Assembly: GCA_016110215.1 (NCBI GenBank)
Contig: JADWQD010000004.1
Coordinates: 1,488,001-1,552,000, forward strand
DNA: 64,000 bases
Reading direction: 5' to 3'
DNA from: Capronia americana
Lineage: Eukaryota > Ascomycota > Eurotiomycetes > Chaetothyriales > Herpotrichiellaceae
This document shows positions 45,734-57,397 of the stretch, piece by piece. The position numbers and the translations under genes are program-made. Numbering within the stretch: the first letter of the stretch is position 1; every line of letters starts with the position of its first letter. Below the pieces are notes generated by a model. That model made no database searches. It had not been told where the DNA came from and saw nothing but the letters and a program-made list of their open reading frames with translations.

Positions 45734-47162
45734 GGAGATAGAGAGATGGCGAGATGAATTCTCGGTGCGGGCTACGGAAGTATAAAAGTGTTTAAATTAT
45801 ACGAGTACATGATAAAATGATGACAAGGAACCGGGACCGGAGACCGGACAGTCCTAGTAGAGAATCAGGAGAAGAGATAAGGCTGGATACTTCGCGGAAG
45901 GACGGTCGATATCCCATTGGATCGGGGGATAGACTCGCTTCCCATTGCCGAGGTGGCGGTGAGATGCAGGATCAATACCTTCCTTAACACGCTGACTATC
46001 GGATGTGAATACGTTCACTATTGCTATCCAGGTACATAGTACTGTACAGAGTCAATCACCGATGACGAGGAGAAGAGACACGCCAAAGTACCTATGGATA
46101 AACTCACTCCACTACACAATGCAACCAAGTCTCATTCTGCGGCTTCGGCCATTTACGCGTCACTTTTCTCTTAGTGATTTGGTGCGACTGCTGATTGCTA
46201 TGTAGCACTACTGGCTATAGTTCAATCCTCCCTCTCTCGTCCGTGACGAATCACTCGGGAGTGGCGGGACGTATCCTGAAGTCTCGACTCACAACAACCT
46301 GTGCTGGGCATATAACAACATTCTCATCCTCGCCTGGGCTTTCGGCCAGGGGTCACACATGGCCACTCTTCACAACAAGGGAGAAGAGCACCGGGGGCGG
46401 ATGTTGTGCCGCAGCAAGGTCATCTCATCGTCATTCCATAGCGCTTTGAGCTCTGCCTTGCAGGAGCATTCGTTCTTCTCATTGAGCCCATATACGTCCA
46501 GGCCCTCCAGGCGCCGATTCAATACCGCAAATGTCAGGGAGCATGCTCTTAGAACTGCCTCGTATTCTTCGAAGGCGGCCGAAGCAACGGTGATCTGACA
46601 TTTCTTGAACTAGCCTTGAGCGGTCTGGATGCCTTGGATACTCTGCGCAACGACGCCCAATACTGCCGTCGTGACGATCAAAGGGTCCGCCGTTTGAATA
46701 GCTGACAAAGCGAGCCGTGAAAATAACATGGTTGCCATCCAAGTCGACCGCTCCTAAGAACCGTCTTGAGGCTTCACCGGATTTACCTAGCTGAATCCGG
46801 GGCACGCGAATCGAAGCGGCTTGGTTGCATCAACAGAACCGGAGGGGAGAATGGCGTCCTTCCAATCCGGTACTCTAATATCCGATTCATGACGGAACTG
46901 CGTCCGAGACTGTTGATATTCTGCTTGGCTGTAAAGTGTTCATTGCACCTCCCTCGCAGGTGCGGCTGACCTAGGTGTGCCGGAGAAACCTTTGTACGCC
47001 CCCTGCCGCGGCTCAATACAGCTTGCAGGAGGTTGCTGAGAGAAGCCAGAGAGAAAGAGTCTTCGCACCCGAACCCAAGCCGAGAACGGGTTTGCATGCT
47101 GTTGAGCTCTTCCTCGTCGTGTCCGCTCTTTTTCTGGACCAGTCTGTGGCTTGTACGCTCAT
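45383..47162. other. Intergenic region with simple repeats
   Basis: About 1.8 kb. It contains a GAATAT/GAGTAT hexamer repeat (about 45413-45453), (GA)n at 45701-45732, and scattered short frames from 46000 to 47160 that show no domain or plausible exon chain. Confidence 0.5.
45701..45732. repeat. (GA)n microsatellite
   Basis: Sixteen uninterrupted GA dinucleotides followed by a degenerate GAGATAGAGAGATGG tail. Confidence 0.9.
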
Positions 47163-47828
47163 TCATTTCTTATTCTTCTCGGCCGCCTCCTGCAACTTCA
47201 GCCTCTCCACAAGCTTCTGTCTCATAAAATCCGTCAAGCCCAGAATCCCGTCATTTGTACAAATCCTGTAAGTCCCACTGGGCTGATATCTTCCGTGACC
47301 GTCGACAAACTTTCCTTGTCCATCAACTTCGACACTCCCGAAAATGTCCTCTGGGTCAGGAATACGTCCGAAATCAGGTATCCGTCGCTGATCAGCCACG
47401 TGTACCCAACCGCCTCGACCACCACTGCCGTAACCGCCTTGATCAGAGGCGCCAGCAGAGCCAGTCTGTTGCCGGCGGGCTGTTTGGAAGAAAGAGGCGC
47501 CAGAATTGGATATCATGACTGCGGCCTCGGATTGGACCAGGGGATCGGAAGAGGCATTCTCGCTGATTACGGAGTGGAGGATGGGAAGGAGATGTGGATT
47601 TTCAGTGAAGGTCTGGGGCGTGGGTGGTAGTTTCGTGGTCGTGCCAATTGCTAATGAGGGTGACGGAGGATCTGTGGGTAGTAGAGACAGGATATGAGAC
47701 GAGGGATTCTGAGGGTGGACGAAGACGTAGATGTGCGGGTTGTTGCTCAGCGTTGACACAGCTCGTAATTGAGCGAATCGACGCGGTACTCGTGGGAGAA
47801 GACGCGTTGTATATAGAGCCGCGTTCAT
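47163..47828 (-). CDS. Conserved fungal protein with mitochondrial-type N-terminus
   Basis: I do not recognise an established name. Single exon, 221 residues from ATG 47828; an in-frame ATG at 47900 would add 24 residues that do not fit a presequence. The N-terminus MNAALYTTRLLPRVPRRFAQLRAV is Arg-rich, amphipathic and free of acidic residues, as in a matrix-targeting signal. The middle is Ser/Pro-rich. The C-terminal third (WVHVADQRRIPDFGRIPDPEDIFGSVEVDG, then PSGTYRICTNDGILGLTDFMRQKLVERL) looks like a compact, strongly conserved domain. It ends in a basic AAEKNKK tail. Because the last half has a sharp domain character, I am fairly sure it is a real gene. Function unknown. Confidence 0.75.
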   Translation of the reverse strand: MNAALYTTRLLPRVPRRFAQLRAVSTLSNNPHIYVFVHPQNPSSHILSLLPTDPPSPSLAIGTTTKLPPTPQTFTENPHLLPILHSVISENASSDPLVQSEAAVMISNSGASFFQTARRQQTGSAGASDQGGYGSGGRGGWVHVADQRRIPDFGRIPDPEDIFGSVEVDGQGKFVDGHGRYQPSGTYRICTNDGILGLTDFMRQKLVERLKLQEAAEKNKK

Positions 47829-48189
47829 TCTTGCGGTTAAAATGTGCGATTTTTGACTAGAGTAATTGCTCAATTCATTAAAACACAAGAAAGGGAGCAA
47901 AGGTAGTCAGTTAAGCTCCCATTACTCGAATTTGGGAGAGCATTCTGAGCATTGAAACTTGGAGTAATGACGTCATGTTTACAATCCTACTCGGGCTTAC
48001 ATAACATTCAGCCTGGTTGCTTTCTCTCCTCTCAGCCTTCCCTGAGCATAGGGATAACTGTCAACCAGCAACACATTTGATACATTCAAATCCTCAAGAT
48101 TACAGAGTAGTCGAGGTTGAATACCATCAGCATTACTTTCAGCTAGAACTTCTCGAACAGACATCTGATTTAGCACGACACCGTCCTCT
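47829..48189. other. Intergenic region
   Basis: About 360 bp between two minus-strand genes, AT-richer than its flanks. It must hold the promoter of the 47163-47828 gene; no element identified. Confidence 0.45.
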
Positions 48190-49171
48190 CTAGCAATTAC
48201 AGCTCTTTTTCTCCTCCTTTGGCTTCTCCTTCATCGGCATCCCAATCCTGGCCGTTGTTAGTACCCGCCTCCTTAGACCCCAACCCCGGACAGCGGCGTC
48301 TGGGCAAACTCCCAAGCACACGCCGACCTACGTCGAGGGAACACTCACTTCTCAATCGCCTTCCCGTCGACAAACGTGTCCACCTTGTTGGGATAGAAAC
48401 ACAACATGCCCAAAATGCCAGCGCTCTCCTGGATCGGGTTCTTATACCACCAGGCCACATCCTTGATTTCTTTCCCGTTGATCACGGCATTATAGTAGCT
48501 CGCCTCGCCCTTGTACGGACATCCCGTATGCGTGTCGCTGGGGGTCAGATATTCCCACTTGACAGCCGTGCGAGGCAAGTACCACCGGGCCGGGAATCTG
48601 GTCTCCCAAAGGGACATGACGCCGCCTTCGGACCCCGTGTCCGCGACGACCACGCCGTCGATCTCGACCTTCACGTGGCGACCCGTGGGGATGACGTCGA
48701 CGCGGTGGAAGGGGTCCTTCGCGTGGTAGACAATCTGGGATTGCTCCTCGTACCAAGCATCGAGCGCTTTGAAGTCGATCTTTACGTAGCCTGCCAGCTC
48801 CGAGTTGAACGAGTCGGGAACGACGAGCGAAGCGACGGATTTGTTGTCGACGCTCAGGGTCGATGTTGACGAGTTGATCCCCGACACGGGTTTGTCTTCG
48901 GCGAATTTGGCTGTGCTGAGGAAGTCGGACCGTGGGATCCAGTAGTTCGGGTAGAATCCATTCTCCCACACCAGCTTCGCCGCCGTGGTGTCGAAGATGT
49001 ATTTGCCGTTGAGGACGCCGCGGACGCGCTTCTCCGTTCCCACAATCTTCGTTTGGGATTCTTTGTCGGCGCTGAAGAGCTTGGATGCTAGTTCCGCGAG
49101 GCTGCCAGGTTACATTGTTAGCAAGACCAGGATCCCGGTAAGCGAGCGGAGCGCGAGACTTACTCGGACAT
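48190..49171 (-). CDS. DUF427 domain protein, three exons including an 8-nt first exon
   Basis: Member of the DUF427 family (tandem beta-barrel fold, biochemical role not established). Exon 1 is just ATGTCCGA (49171..49164), then a 62-bp intron, exon 2 49101..48349, a 101-bp intron and exon 3 48247..48190. The sum is 819 nt, 272 residues. The frame reads MSDLAELASKLFSADKESQTKIVGTEKRVRGVLNGKYIFDT. It contains two DUF427 repeats: VRGVLNGKYIFDTTAAKLVWE and VKVEIDGVVVADT, then PRTAVKWEYL, CPYKGEASYYNAVINGKEIKDVAWWYKNP and GMLCFYPNKVDTFVDGK. Intron 2 ends in tactaacaacggccag with a perfect branch site. If unspliced, translation stops at the TGA overlapping the donor, giving a product about 20 residues shorter. 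Confidence 0.87.
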
Positions 49172-49894
49172 TTTCCTTCGCGGGTTGCTGAGCGAATTGG
49201 CTGAGATGTGGCTCTGGGTCAACTGGAGACGGGCAACAGAATGCAGCGCCAGCTCGATCGAATATGGTTTGATGGGTGCGTTAGTATGTGTTTGATGGAA
49301 AGAAACGTTTTCAAGCGCTGGCTGGACACGGGCTCTGCGGTGGTAGATATACTTTCTTGCTTCCCAGGTCTCTCGGAACTCCAGCTAGGGTTTCCACGCT
49401 CAGGATCAACCGCGTCTAATTCGCCGCCTGGTCATTTAAAGAGGCAAGAGGTTGTCTGATTCAAGCTGTACGCGCTCTGAGTTGTGCAATTGCGCCATAT
49501 TGATCACTAATGGATACATTCCGATGCTGACAATACCCCTCCTGCTACACCTATTGCGGGGTTGCGGCTGCTATCGACGGTCCGGACACACCCTGGAATT
49601 GCCTGGAATAGTGAACGGCAGCGCGCCCGAATCGACCTTAGCACTCGTCGCTGCACTCGGCGTGGTCCATCACGCCAAATGCGGGTTCGGATTCGCTCAT
49701 TAAGCATTTAGGTTCTTGCGAATAAACCCAACAGTCAGAGCGCGCAAGGTGTTTGGAACATGTAAACCTTCCCATCAGGGCCATTGACACCTATGTAGCA
49801 TTTGCTGAGACGGAGTTTCGATTCCCTTCCCCCTTTCACACGCGACGCTTTTACAGCGCCGCCGATGGCCACGAGAGCCATCCTCAAGCCCTCC
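49172..49894. other. Intergenic region upstream of the DUF427 gene
   Basis: About 720 bp between the DUF427 start and the sugar transporter stop. Small overlapping frames only; nothing recognised. Confidence 0.45.
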
Positions 49895-51812
49895 TCAACG
49901 TTCGTGCTCCTTCGCGGTACCGACTACCTTTTCTGGCCCACCTCTGGCGCTCAAAACGCTCCCTCGTCGTTCTGCCTGGCTCAGCCGTCGTTCGTGTTCG
50001 CCAGTCTCTTCGTAGTCGATCAGAACTTCTCCATGCTTGCCATAGCGATGAGGTTCGTGTTTGGCGGTCCAGACCACGGTAAAGATATTCTTTGTCTTGT
50101 GGAAGATTCCATCCATTTCCTCCAAACTGCGAGCGGCAGTTTCGGGATAGAAGAAGTAGACCACTGGAATCATAGCTGCGTTGATGACGGCGAAGATGAG
50201 ATATGTCTTCCACTTGATCGAACTGAAGCTGACCGGGGTGATCATCACGACCATGAAGTTGAATGCCCAGTTCGCACTAGTTGATAAGGCGTTGCTGGGG
50301 GCTCGGATCTTGAGAGGGACGATCTCGGCGGGATATAGCCAAGTCATTCCTGTAGACGAATTAGGATTTGTATCATGATAGCCAGAAATTGTGGACAAGA
50401 GCAGAGTCCAAGGCCAAGAGCAACTTACCAAGCCATCCGACTGCAAAGAACGAGTTGAAGATGAACAAGAACACCGCCGCCACCCAACCCGGACCCTGAC
50501 CACCAATTTTGGTCATTACCGCCAGGATGATCATCGAGGCTGACTGACCGATGGCCCCGAAAATCATGAGCTTCCGACGTCCTACCTTCTCAATAACAAA
50601 GACGGCGATCCAAGAGGCCAAGAAATACTCGGTGCCATTGCAAGCCGCGAGAATGCGAGAGATGAAGCCCGAAAGCCCAATCTCGTTCTGGTAGATTGTA
50701 GCCGCATAATAGGTAATCAGATTGATGCCGCTGATCTGTTGCATGACTTGGTTGGCATACGCCAGAACAACGCGGTGGAAATGCCTGTTTTCGTCCATGG
50801 TAAACAAGTCGCGGAAAGTTGCCTGCTCTTGTTCGAGAACTGTATCTTTGATGGCTGCAAATTCGGAACGAATGTACTTATCGTCGGTCGTTTTATCGGA
50901 GAGGGTGGCGAGGACCTGAAGCGCTTCGTCTTCCTGGCCCTTTAAGATCAGCCATCTGCTAAGTGTTAGCTACCTGCCACGAAGAGACCACCACTGATTT
51001 TGGTATACCTTGGAGACTCGGGTAGCTCAAGAATGAACACCAAGATGATAAGAGCAAAGACGATCTGAAATGCGATGGGAAATCGCCAGGACGCTTGACT
51101 ATTGATGAAAGAGCACGCAAAATCGATCCAATATCTGCTTCATCGTTAACCTCCGAGGCCGTTACCGGGATCAGTCCAAGACTGCAGAATTCTGGGCAAC
51201 AGGGCATGGGTTCTGGAGAACACTTACGATATGCAGATTCCACCGGTGATCAGGGCGCCTTCAATCATGACCAGCTGGCCTCTCCGGTGCGACTTCGAGC
51301 ATTCCGATTGCCACGTAGGCACGGTAGAAGTGTTCAATCCGTTACCAATGCCGGTAATGATACGTCCCACGATGAAATGTGGTAAGCTGAAAGCGCTTGC
51401 TTGAAGGATAGCGCCGGCGATCATGATCGAAGAACCCACGAAAATCGTTTTGCGACGGCCGAGTATGTCACCTATCCAGATGCAAGCGATGGCGCCACAG
51501 AAGCATCCAAGATTATACGAAGCAATGGAGATGCCTTGGATAGTGGATCTGTGATTTGCTTGACTTTGAGAAAGGCCTCTGAGACCCTCGGCAGTAGTGT
51601 CGATTTCCGGAAAGACAGAAGTGAATTGTTTGAGCGTCAGGAGTCCTCCCATCACGCCTTGATCATAGCCAAATAGTCTTGTAGGTGTCAGCACCGAGAA
51701 GAGACGGGGAGCACGAGCAGACGTACAGAAAGTCAATCCCAGCTATGATGCCGATAGCAATGTTGAGCCTTGTGCCAGAGAGGCCCAGGTAGCGCTTGCC
51801 GAAGAGCTTCAT
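49895..51812 (-). CDS. MFS sugar transporter, complete, five exons
   Basis: Proton/hexose-type symporter of the plasma membrane. Exons 51812..51727, 51677..51228, 51134..51009, 50955..50429 and 50349..49895 join in phase to 547 residues, a normal length. Family signatures in order: LFGYDQGVMGGLLT (TM1), WIGDILGRRKTIFVGS (loop 2-3), IITGIGNGLNTSTVPTWQSE (the R-x-G-x-G-x-G region), LELPESPRWL (PESPR motif), NQVMQQISGINLITYYAATIY (sugar-binding QQxxGxN in TM7), EKVGRRKLMIFG, LYPAEIVPLKIRAPSNALST, and YPETAARSLEEMDGIF at the end of TM12. The C-tail is hydrophilic. It resembles fungal hexose and quinate or lactose permeases; substrate is unassigned. It is distinct from the truncated transporter at the left edge. 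Confidence 0.95.
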
Positions 51813-52604
51813 GTTGATCTGTCTGCAGCAAAACGGTCGAGACTGTGTCGATGGAACAGCGAGGAATTGTCATTGACGGGTATAGCGGCCTTTATAGTAA
51901 AAGTTTCAGTCATTCGAGCATTGGCGGGACCGAGAAAGGGAGACCGTGGCACCGGGAAGACTTTGATCTTGGGCAACATATTCTCCGGGGACAAGCATTG
52001 ATCTAATTGCTCCATAGACCAGGATTGCACCGTTGCATCAGAGTGATAATGACATGCAATAGTGCGGAGAAGGACCTGGAGACTCCTCAAAATTTGACCC
52101 AGCATGGCCATCCACGTCGAAGGGAGCATCAGCTCGGATTACCCAAAGCAGCCATCCCCATGACGCTGGTGGCGTTGGTCCCATGCATCCCTCAGCACGA
52201 TCGCCGACGATCGTCGTATTTACCCCATGAGTTGGCCTTCCACCCCGTAAAGGTTCCAGAATTGTTCGAGAAGCCTGCCCCGAGCGGGTCCTTCAGATGA
52301 CTGGGTGACAGCTGAAGAGCTGTGCCGGATTTCCTTAACAGGAAAGCCCGAGGGTGCATCTAGTTCCGTGTTTGGCCCTTGTTCCCCTGTCCTTTTGGCT
52401 GCTGTCGACTTCACGGGACCGCTTGCTCGCGTGCACGAAGGGTAAGAACGTCGTCTGTGTGTCGCATCCATGTATCGCATGTTGTGTTTACTTCGTTACA
52501 TGTACAATCCAGCGCTTGAATTTGCTGCAGAGCTATTTTTGGCGGATTAACGACAACGTCGGGAACGATCGAGACCGATAATCAAGTACGAGAGATACAG
52601 AGCC
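51813..52604. other. Intergenic region between sugar transporter start and MED1 stop
   Basis: About 790 bp, presumably promoter of the transporter plus the 3' end of MED1. Short frames without domains; no repeat seen. Confidence 0.45.
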
Positions 52605-54710
52605 TCATGGACGCGCAGCAGCTTGCTCCAGTAGCCACTCGACTGTCAAGCCGATATCTTCCGTCGCCTCTAGAACGCGAACGACCTTCGCCCGGATGTT
52701 CGATGCATCAGCAAGCGACGAAGGTAGTCCACGTAGATCGCGGACTTCGATTACTCCACCGTGGCAGATGCTTAAGCCTAAGAAGATGAACGCGCTCTTC
52801 TGCTGTCGCGATAGCGACCCGACCAACGGAATGTAAAGATCAAGTCTTGCCTTTGCGACGTCTGAGAAAACGTCAAGTGTCAAGTCAATGGGCAAGGGCT
52901 CCTCATTGCTCAATGTGCCAGTCATTTTGAAAAGGTCCCCGAGTTCAAAGCTTGGTGTCTTCTTGTTCGTACGCTTTAGCGGCCGCGCTGGTGCATCTGA
53001 ACTGCTGCTTGTAACCAACTTTTGAGGGGAGCTCTTAGCCTCACCCGGGCCGGTATACTCGACAAGACTCCGCAAGATGCGCCAGAGAACGACATACTGT
53101 CGGAGGATCGGCAAGGCGGCGGCAATTTGCTTAGGATGGGTAAAGTTGAGATGTTTGACTGGAGAACACCACAGAGCCGGAGCGTTTTGCGTGGAATGCA
53201 GAGCATAGGAATGTTTCCGCAAACGATCTGGGTTTGCGTCGTCCGGCACAGGTAAACATCTAGGCCACCGTTCTGCAGAGGCGCTCCCGTTGCCATTGAT
53301 GTCTGTAGTATTGGAGTGCTTATGCAGTGCTGCTTGATAAGTCAATGCGGACTCTTGATCAATGCTGACCATGGTGATCTCCACATTCAAGTTGGCGGCG
53401 ACGTTGAGAGGCAGGTAGACTTCGGGGGCCAGGTCACAATAAAAGTGCAAGTCCAAGATGTTAGGCGAGGCATCTGTTGGTTTCTCCTCCGCTGTACCCT
53501 CATTGTCAGGCTTAGCTAGAAGGGCTTCTGGATCATGAGCAGGGATTTTCCAGTCCGGTTTTGACTTCACCGTGTCGCCTTCCAGCATGGAGTCGGTGTC
53601 CTCGACTAGAATACCGTCTGAGAGCCATTTCTCCATGATGGCAGTCGAGGGCAAGCCGGCCTCGCACGAAATATGCGCCGTGTATAGATCGGCGCCGGCC
53701 TCAACCGCGTCGTCTCCTGTGGCATCAGGTGGCTGGCCCGGGTCTTGGCCAGACGCCCAATAGTCCAACGCCAATCCCAACTGGGGCTTCCGGTCCATTA
53801 CAGGCCTGCCCACGGTGCTCTGTCTTAGGTGCTGCCACGCGCTTCGTCCTGGAAATCGGGCCTTCTCAGCATCCCAAATCTGCCGAAAAGTATGATACAG
53901 ACCTCCCACAGCATTGAAGCAAGGAGACCCAGTTTCGATTCTATCGAGTTGACTGAGGTACTCCAAATTGGAGGTGAATGCATCAAGGCTTCTCCACTGC
54001 GACACGCCATTAATGACGGCCACGCTGTGAAGATTGCCCTTAATGATCTGGGTGCCCTGTTCTTGGAACTGAGGATCCTCGCTTTCGGTTACGGTTTCTG
54101 AAATGTTGAGCTTGAGACTGACGTCTCTAACGTTGTCTCTGCCGCCCGCTTCGAAATTCACCTCAAGATCTACACAATTGCCCGCAATTGTCAGGTTGTC
54201 ATCGTCCCAGAGGGTAGTGAAGCCTTGTAGCTGGGCAATTCTTTCCACACCCTCGCGAGTGATGCCATGGCCTCCAACACGACGTTTCAGTGTTTCCACC
54301 ACTAGCTGCGCCCGATGCAGGCGTTCGACTTCTGGGTTCACAGGGGCAGTAGTAGTCCTCACTGGCCCACCCGGTATACTAGTTGTAATGCCCAAGCCGT
54401 CCGCAGCGCTGCCTAGCGGTGTCAATCCTGTCGTGCCTAGCGAGTTCATCAGGGCAGTAGCAGGAGAGTTGAGGGCTAGTAAGTCGTCATGTACCGCAGT
54501 ACCGGCTAGCGGGGTAGAGGACGGCTGTGAGGATACACTGACGTGATGGCCATGAAGGGAGGCTGGTGTCTTGACGGCCGGTGACTTGTAGGCAAGAGGA
54601 CGGCTCGAGGTGCCCGAGGTGCCGGGTCGCGGAGAAGCCATCAGTCTGTTGGGAGTGGAGAGGTGAGGCTTGGGAGTAGAGACGGCCTGGGATCTGGTTG
54701 GTGTAGCCAT
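52605..54710 (-). CDS. MED1: Mediator complex subunit 1 (Med1)
   Basis: Middle-module subunit of Mediator, which links activators to RNA polymerase II in the nucleus. Single exon, 701 residues from ATG 54710; an in-frame ATG at 54758 would add 16 residues. The first ~125 residues are Ser/Thr/Pro-rich and low complexity. The Med1 domain follows: EVERLHRAQLVVETLKRRVGGHGITREGVERIAQLQGFTTLWDDDNLTIAGNCVDLEVNF, then KLNISETVTESED and QLDRIETGSPCFNAVGGLYHTFRQIWDAEKARF, the diagnostic fungal Med1 blocks. The C-terminal third is less conserved. A charged stretch (PEALLAKPDNEGTAEEKPTDAS) precedes LHFYCDLAPEVYLPLNVAANL. The numerous plus-strand frames here are shadows. Confidence 0.88.
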   Translation of the reverse strand: MATPTRSQAVSTPKPHLSTPNRLMASPRPGTSGTSSRPLAYKSPAVKTPASLHGHHVSVSSQPSSTPLAGTAVHDDLLALNSPATALMNSLGTTGLTPLGSAADGLGITTSIPGGPVRTTTAPVNPEVERLHRAQLVVETLKRRVGGHGITREGVERIAQLQGFTTLWDDDNLTIAGNCVDLEVNFEAGGRDNVRDVSLKLNISETVTESEDPQFQEQGTQIIKGNLHSVAVINGVSQWRSLDAFTSNLEYLSQLDRIETGSPCFNAVGGLYHTFRQIWDAEKARFPGRSAWQHLRQSTVGRPVMDRKPQLGLALDYWASGQDPGQPPDATGDDAVEAGADLYTAHISCEAGLPSTAIMEKWLSDGILVEDTDSMLEGDTVKSKPDWKIPAHDPEALLAKPDNEGTAEEKPTDASPNILDLHFYCDLAPEVYLPLNVAANLNVEITMVSIDQESALTYQAALHKHSNTTDINGNGSASAERWPRCLPVPDDANPDRLRKHSYALHSTQNAPALWCSPVKHLNFTHPKQIAAALPILRQYVVLWRILRSLVEYTGPGEAKSSPQKLVTSSSSDAPARPLKRTNKKTPSFELGDLFKMTGTLSNEEPLPIDLTLDVFSDVAKARLDLYIPLVGSLSRQQKSAFIFLGLSICHGGVIEVRDLRGLPSSLADASNIRAKVVRVLEATEDIGLTVEWLLEQAAARP

Positions 54711-55530
54711 TATTATCCCCTTCACTGCTGAGTGTTCCGCTTGATTCGGTCTTTGCACGACGCGTCTCTCCGCTGCCCACCTGTCAAGCGCGTCGAATAT
54801 GTCATCAAGCTGTCAACACGGTGAGCACGACGCTCGGAGACTTCACTGCAAGCTCACTGTTCTCCTTGCCGAATAAGGCCATGTACGGGATAGTCATCAT
54901 GTTTTGGTCAGCCATGGGATTCACTTCAAACTGCGCTCTGCTTCGTCTCATCCCGAATGGGATTTACACCTTTTCTTAACGGGGAAGCTCTGCCGAATAG
55001 TCACTCGAAACTCGCCTTTTGTTTGATTCTGTCTCTCGACTTCTCCGCTCTTCGACGACAAAGGCTACACTCCGACAAGTTGCTAGTGAACCTAAGGCCA
55101 CCGCACCCAGTTTGTCAGTTGAGCGGAATAGTATGCCGTGATGTGGCTTCTTTCAGGCAACCACGGTCCCTCGCAGAAGCCTTCGAAGCTTTCGAAGCTT
55201 TCCCCACAATTCCACGTTACACTACATCCGCCTGTGGTCCAATACTGGCTTTGTATAGCTGCTCTGGCATTAGTATCTCTTCCCCGCACCTTTTGTTGAT
55301 CTGCACGAGTCATACAGATGCCGATAATCCGCGTCCAGTGGACGGCGGCGCCTTCAGCCGGTGGTAACCCATCGCGTTGTCCCTGTTGACGATCGGTCTA
55401 GAAGGCGGAGAAATGACAGGAAGAGCAAGACGCCGAGAAACGGGTATAAGTAGTATTGTCTGGTGTGCATTGCTTACTGAACCCATCCAACTTTGACCAG
55501 GTCCGGTGTCTGCGAACGAACGAGTCAAAT
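54711..55530. other. Divergent intergenic region MED1 / carboxylesterase
   Basis: About 820 bp shared by two divergent promoters. Overlapping short frames have no domain; a pair of tandem CTTTCGAAG copies occurs at about 55182-55201. Confidence 0.45.
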
Positions 55531-57397
55531 ATGGCTTGGTGTCTGCGCAAGTTCTCCTTGATATTCCCTCTTGCACTTCTTTTCTTCTCAGACGCATCAT
55601 CCGGTGTCTTGATCACCCGTCAGAGTGGCCCTCCTAGCGTGACTGTGAAAAATGGAAGCTATCATGGTACCCAGAACCCGACTTATGCTCAAGATCTCTT
55701 CCTGGGAATGCCTTTCGCGCAACCACCCGTTGGCGACCTTCGTTTCCGTAACCCGGTCTCGCTGAACACGACCTGGACAGGCAGCAAGAACGCAACCCAA
55801 TATGGCTACGCGTGCTATGGATATGGCTCCGACGATTGGGTGCTGGGGAACCCACTGAACGAAGACTGCCTCACCATCAATGTTGTCCGTCCCACTGGGA
55901 CGAAGCCCAATGCCCAGCTACCAGTCGGTGTATGGATCTATGGTGGAGGGGCATACATGGGTAGTAGCTTGGATCCGCGGTACAACCTATCCTTCATTGT
56001 ACAGCAGTCTGTGCAGATGGGCAAGCCATTCATTGGTGTCAGTCTCAATTACCGCCTGCAAGCATTCGGATTCCTCTTTGGGTCAGCTGCGTTGAAGGAG
56101 GGTGTCACAAACATAGGCTTCAGGGACCAACGACTAGCACTCCAATGGATTCAAGAGAACGTTGCGGCTTTTGGCGGAGATCCTGCGAAAGTGACAATCT
56201 GGGGTGAGAGTGCTGGAGCTGGGTCCGTGGGCGCGCAGCTGCTAGCCTACGGTGGCCGGGACGATAAGCTCTTCCGCGGTGCAATCCAGGAAAGCGGCGG
56301 ACACATCAACTCCGTTCGCCAAACCAATGCTTCCACCTGGGACAAGTACTACAACAATATCACTGAGGCCACGAACTGCAGTAGCGCCTCCGACACGCTG
56401 GCATGCCTCCGTAAGGTGCCCATCGCTTCTCTCAACGCTGTTCTGAACAGCAGTGTGACAGCCTCCGTCCCTTACTGGGGCTTGGTGGTCGACAATGACT
56501 TTGCCGTTGCCACTGGTACTCGGCAACTGCTCGACGGCAAGTTTGTCAAGGTCCCATTGCTCCACGGCCGAAATTCAGACGAAGGAACGAGCTTTGCCCC
56601 GAAAGGCATCAACACCACGGAACAGTTTCTGGCCAGCGTGATATCAGCGGGGCCGGACAATGCCACTGCAGCCACGATCGCGGCTCTGTACCCTGACATC
56701 CCTGCCATTGGCATACCGGCCACGTTGTCAGGTCGTCCGCCCCCAAATAATGCTTCACTAGGTGTGCAGTGGAAACGTGCAGCGGCTTACGTGGGTGATC
56801 TGCGTCAACATGCGTCGCGACGCCTAATCTCGCAAGTTTATGCAGCCAACAACATCAGCAGTTGGAGCTACCGTTTCAATGTCTTAGTCAATGGCCAACC
56901 ACCCTCGTCGGGCGCAACACATTTCCAGGAGGTTGCTTTTGTCTTCCACGTAAGTCCCCTCTGTCCGCGAAAGGGTGTGCCGTGAATCCAGAAGTATTGC
57001 TGTTGCTGCGTCAACGACGAATCGATTTAACAGATGTTCGCAGAACCTGGAAGGACTGGGATACAACAACTCGGTGGCCGTGGATCCATTCGAGAATAAA
57101 CCGCAAACTTACCAGAGGTTGGCGACGATCATGAGCCGCATGTGGATCAGCTTCATTGTAGATGGAGATCCGAACACGAATAACGGTAAGTCTTGCTCTG
57201 CCACAGTCGTGCTTGGCTTTGCTCACCACGCCGAAATAGCTACATCCGTTCATTGGCCTGTGTATACTCTGAACAGTCCTCAGAATATCGTCTTCGACGC
57301 GAATGTCACAAACCTGGTCTACGCTGAGCCCGACTACTACCGCGCTGAAGGCATCCAGTATATCTCCGATCGGTTCATTTCCGTCTACGGGCGATGA
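55531..57397 (+). CDS. Secreted type-B carboxylesterase/lipase, three exons
   Basis: Alpha/beta-hydrolase of the COesterase family, secreted. Exons 55531..56949, 57044..57185 and 57240..57397 join in phase to 572 residues. The signal peptide is MAWCLRKFSLIFPLALLFFSDASS. Diagnostic blocks: FLGMPFAQPPVGDLRFRNP, EDCLTINVVRP (the EDCL motif), the oxyanion region WIYGGGAYMG, and the nucleophile Ser in TIWGESAGAGSVG. The acid is the Glu in GRNSDEGTSF, and the base is the His in SGATHFQEVAFVF just before intron 1. Many Asn-X-Ser/Thr sites suggest heavy glycosylation. It starts at ATG 55531 rather than 55456 because the signal peptide begins there. Confidence 0.94.
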
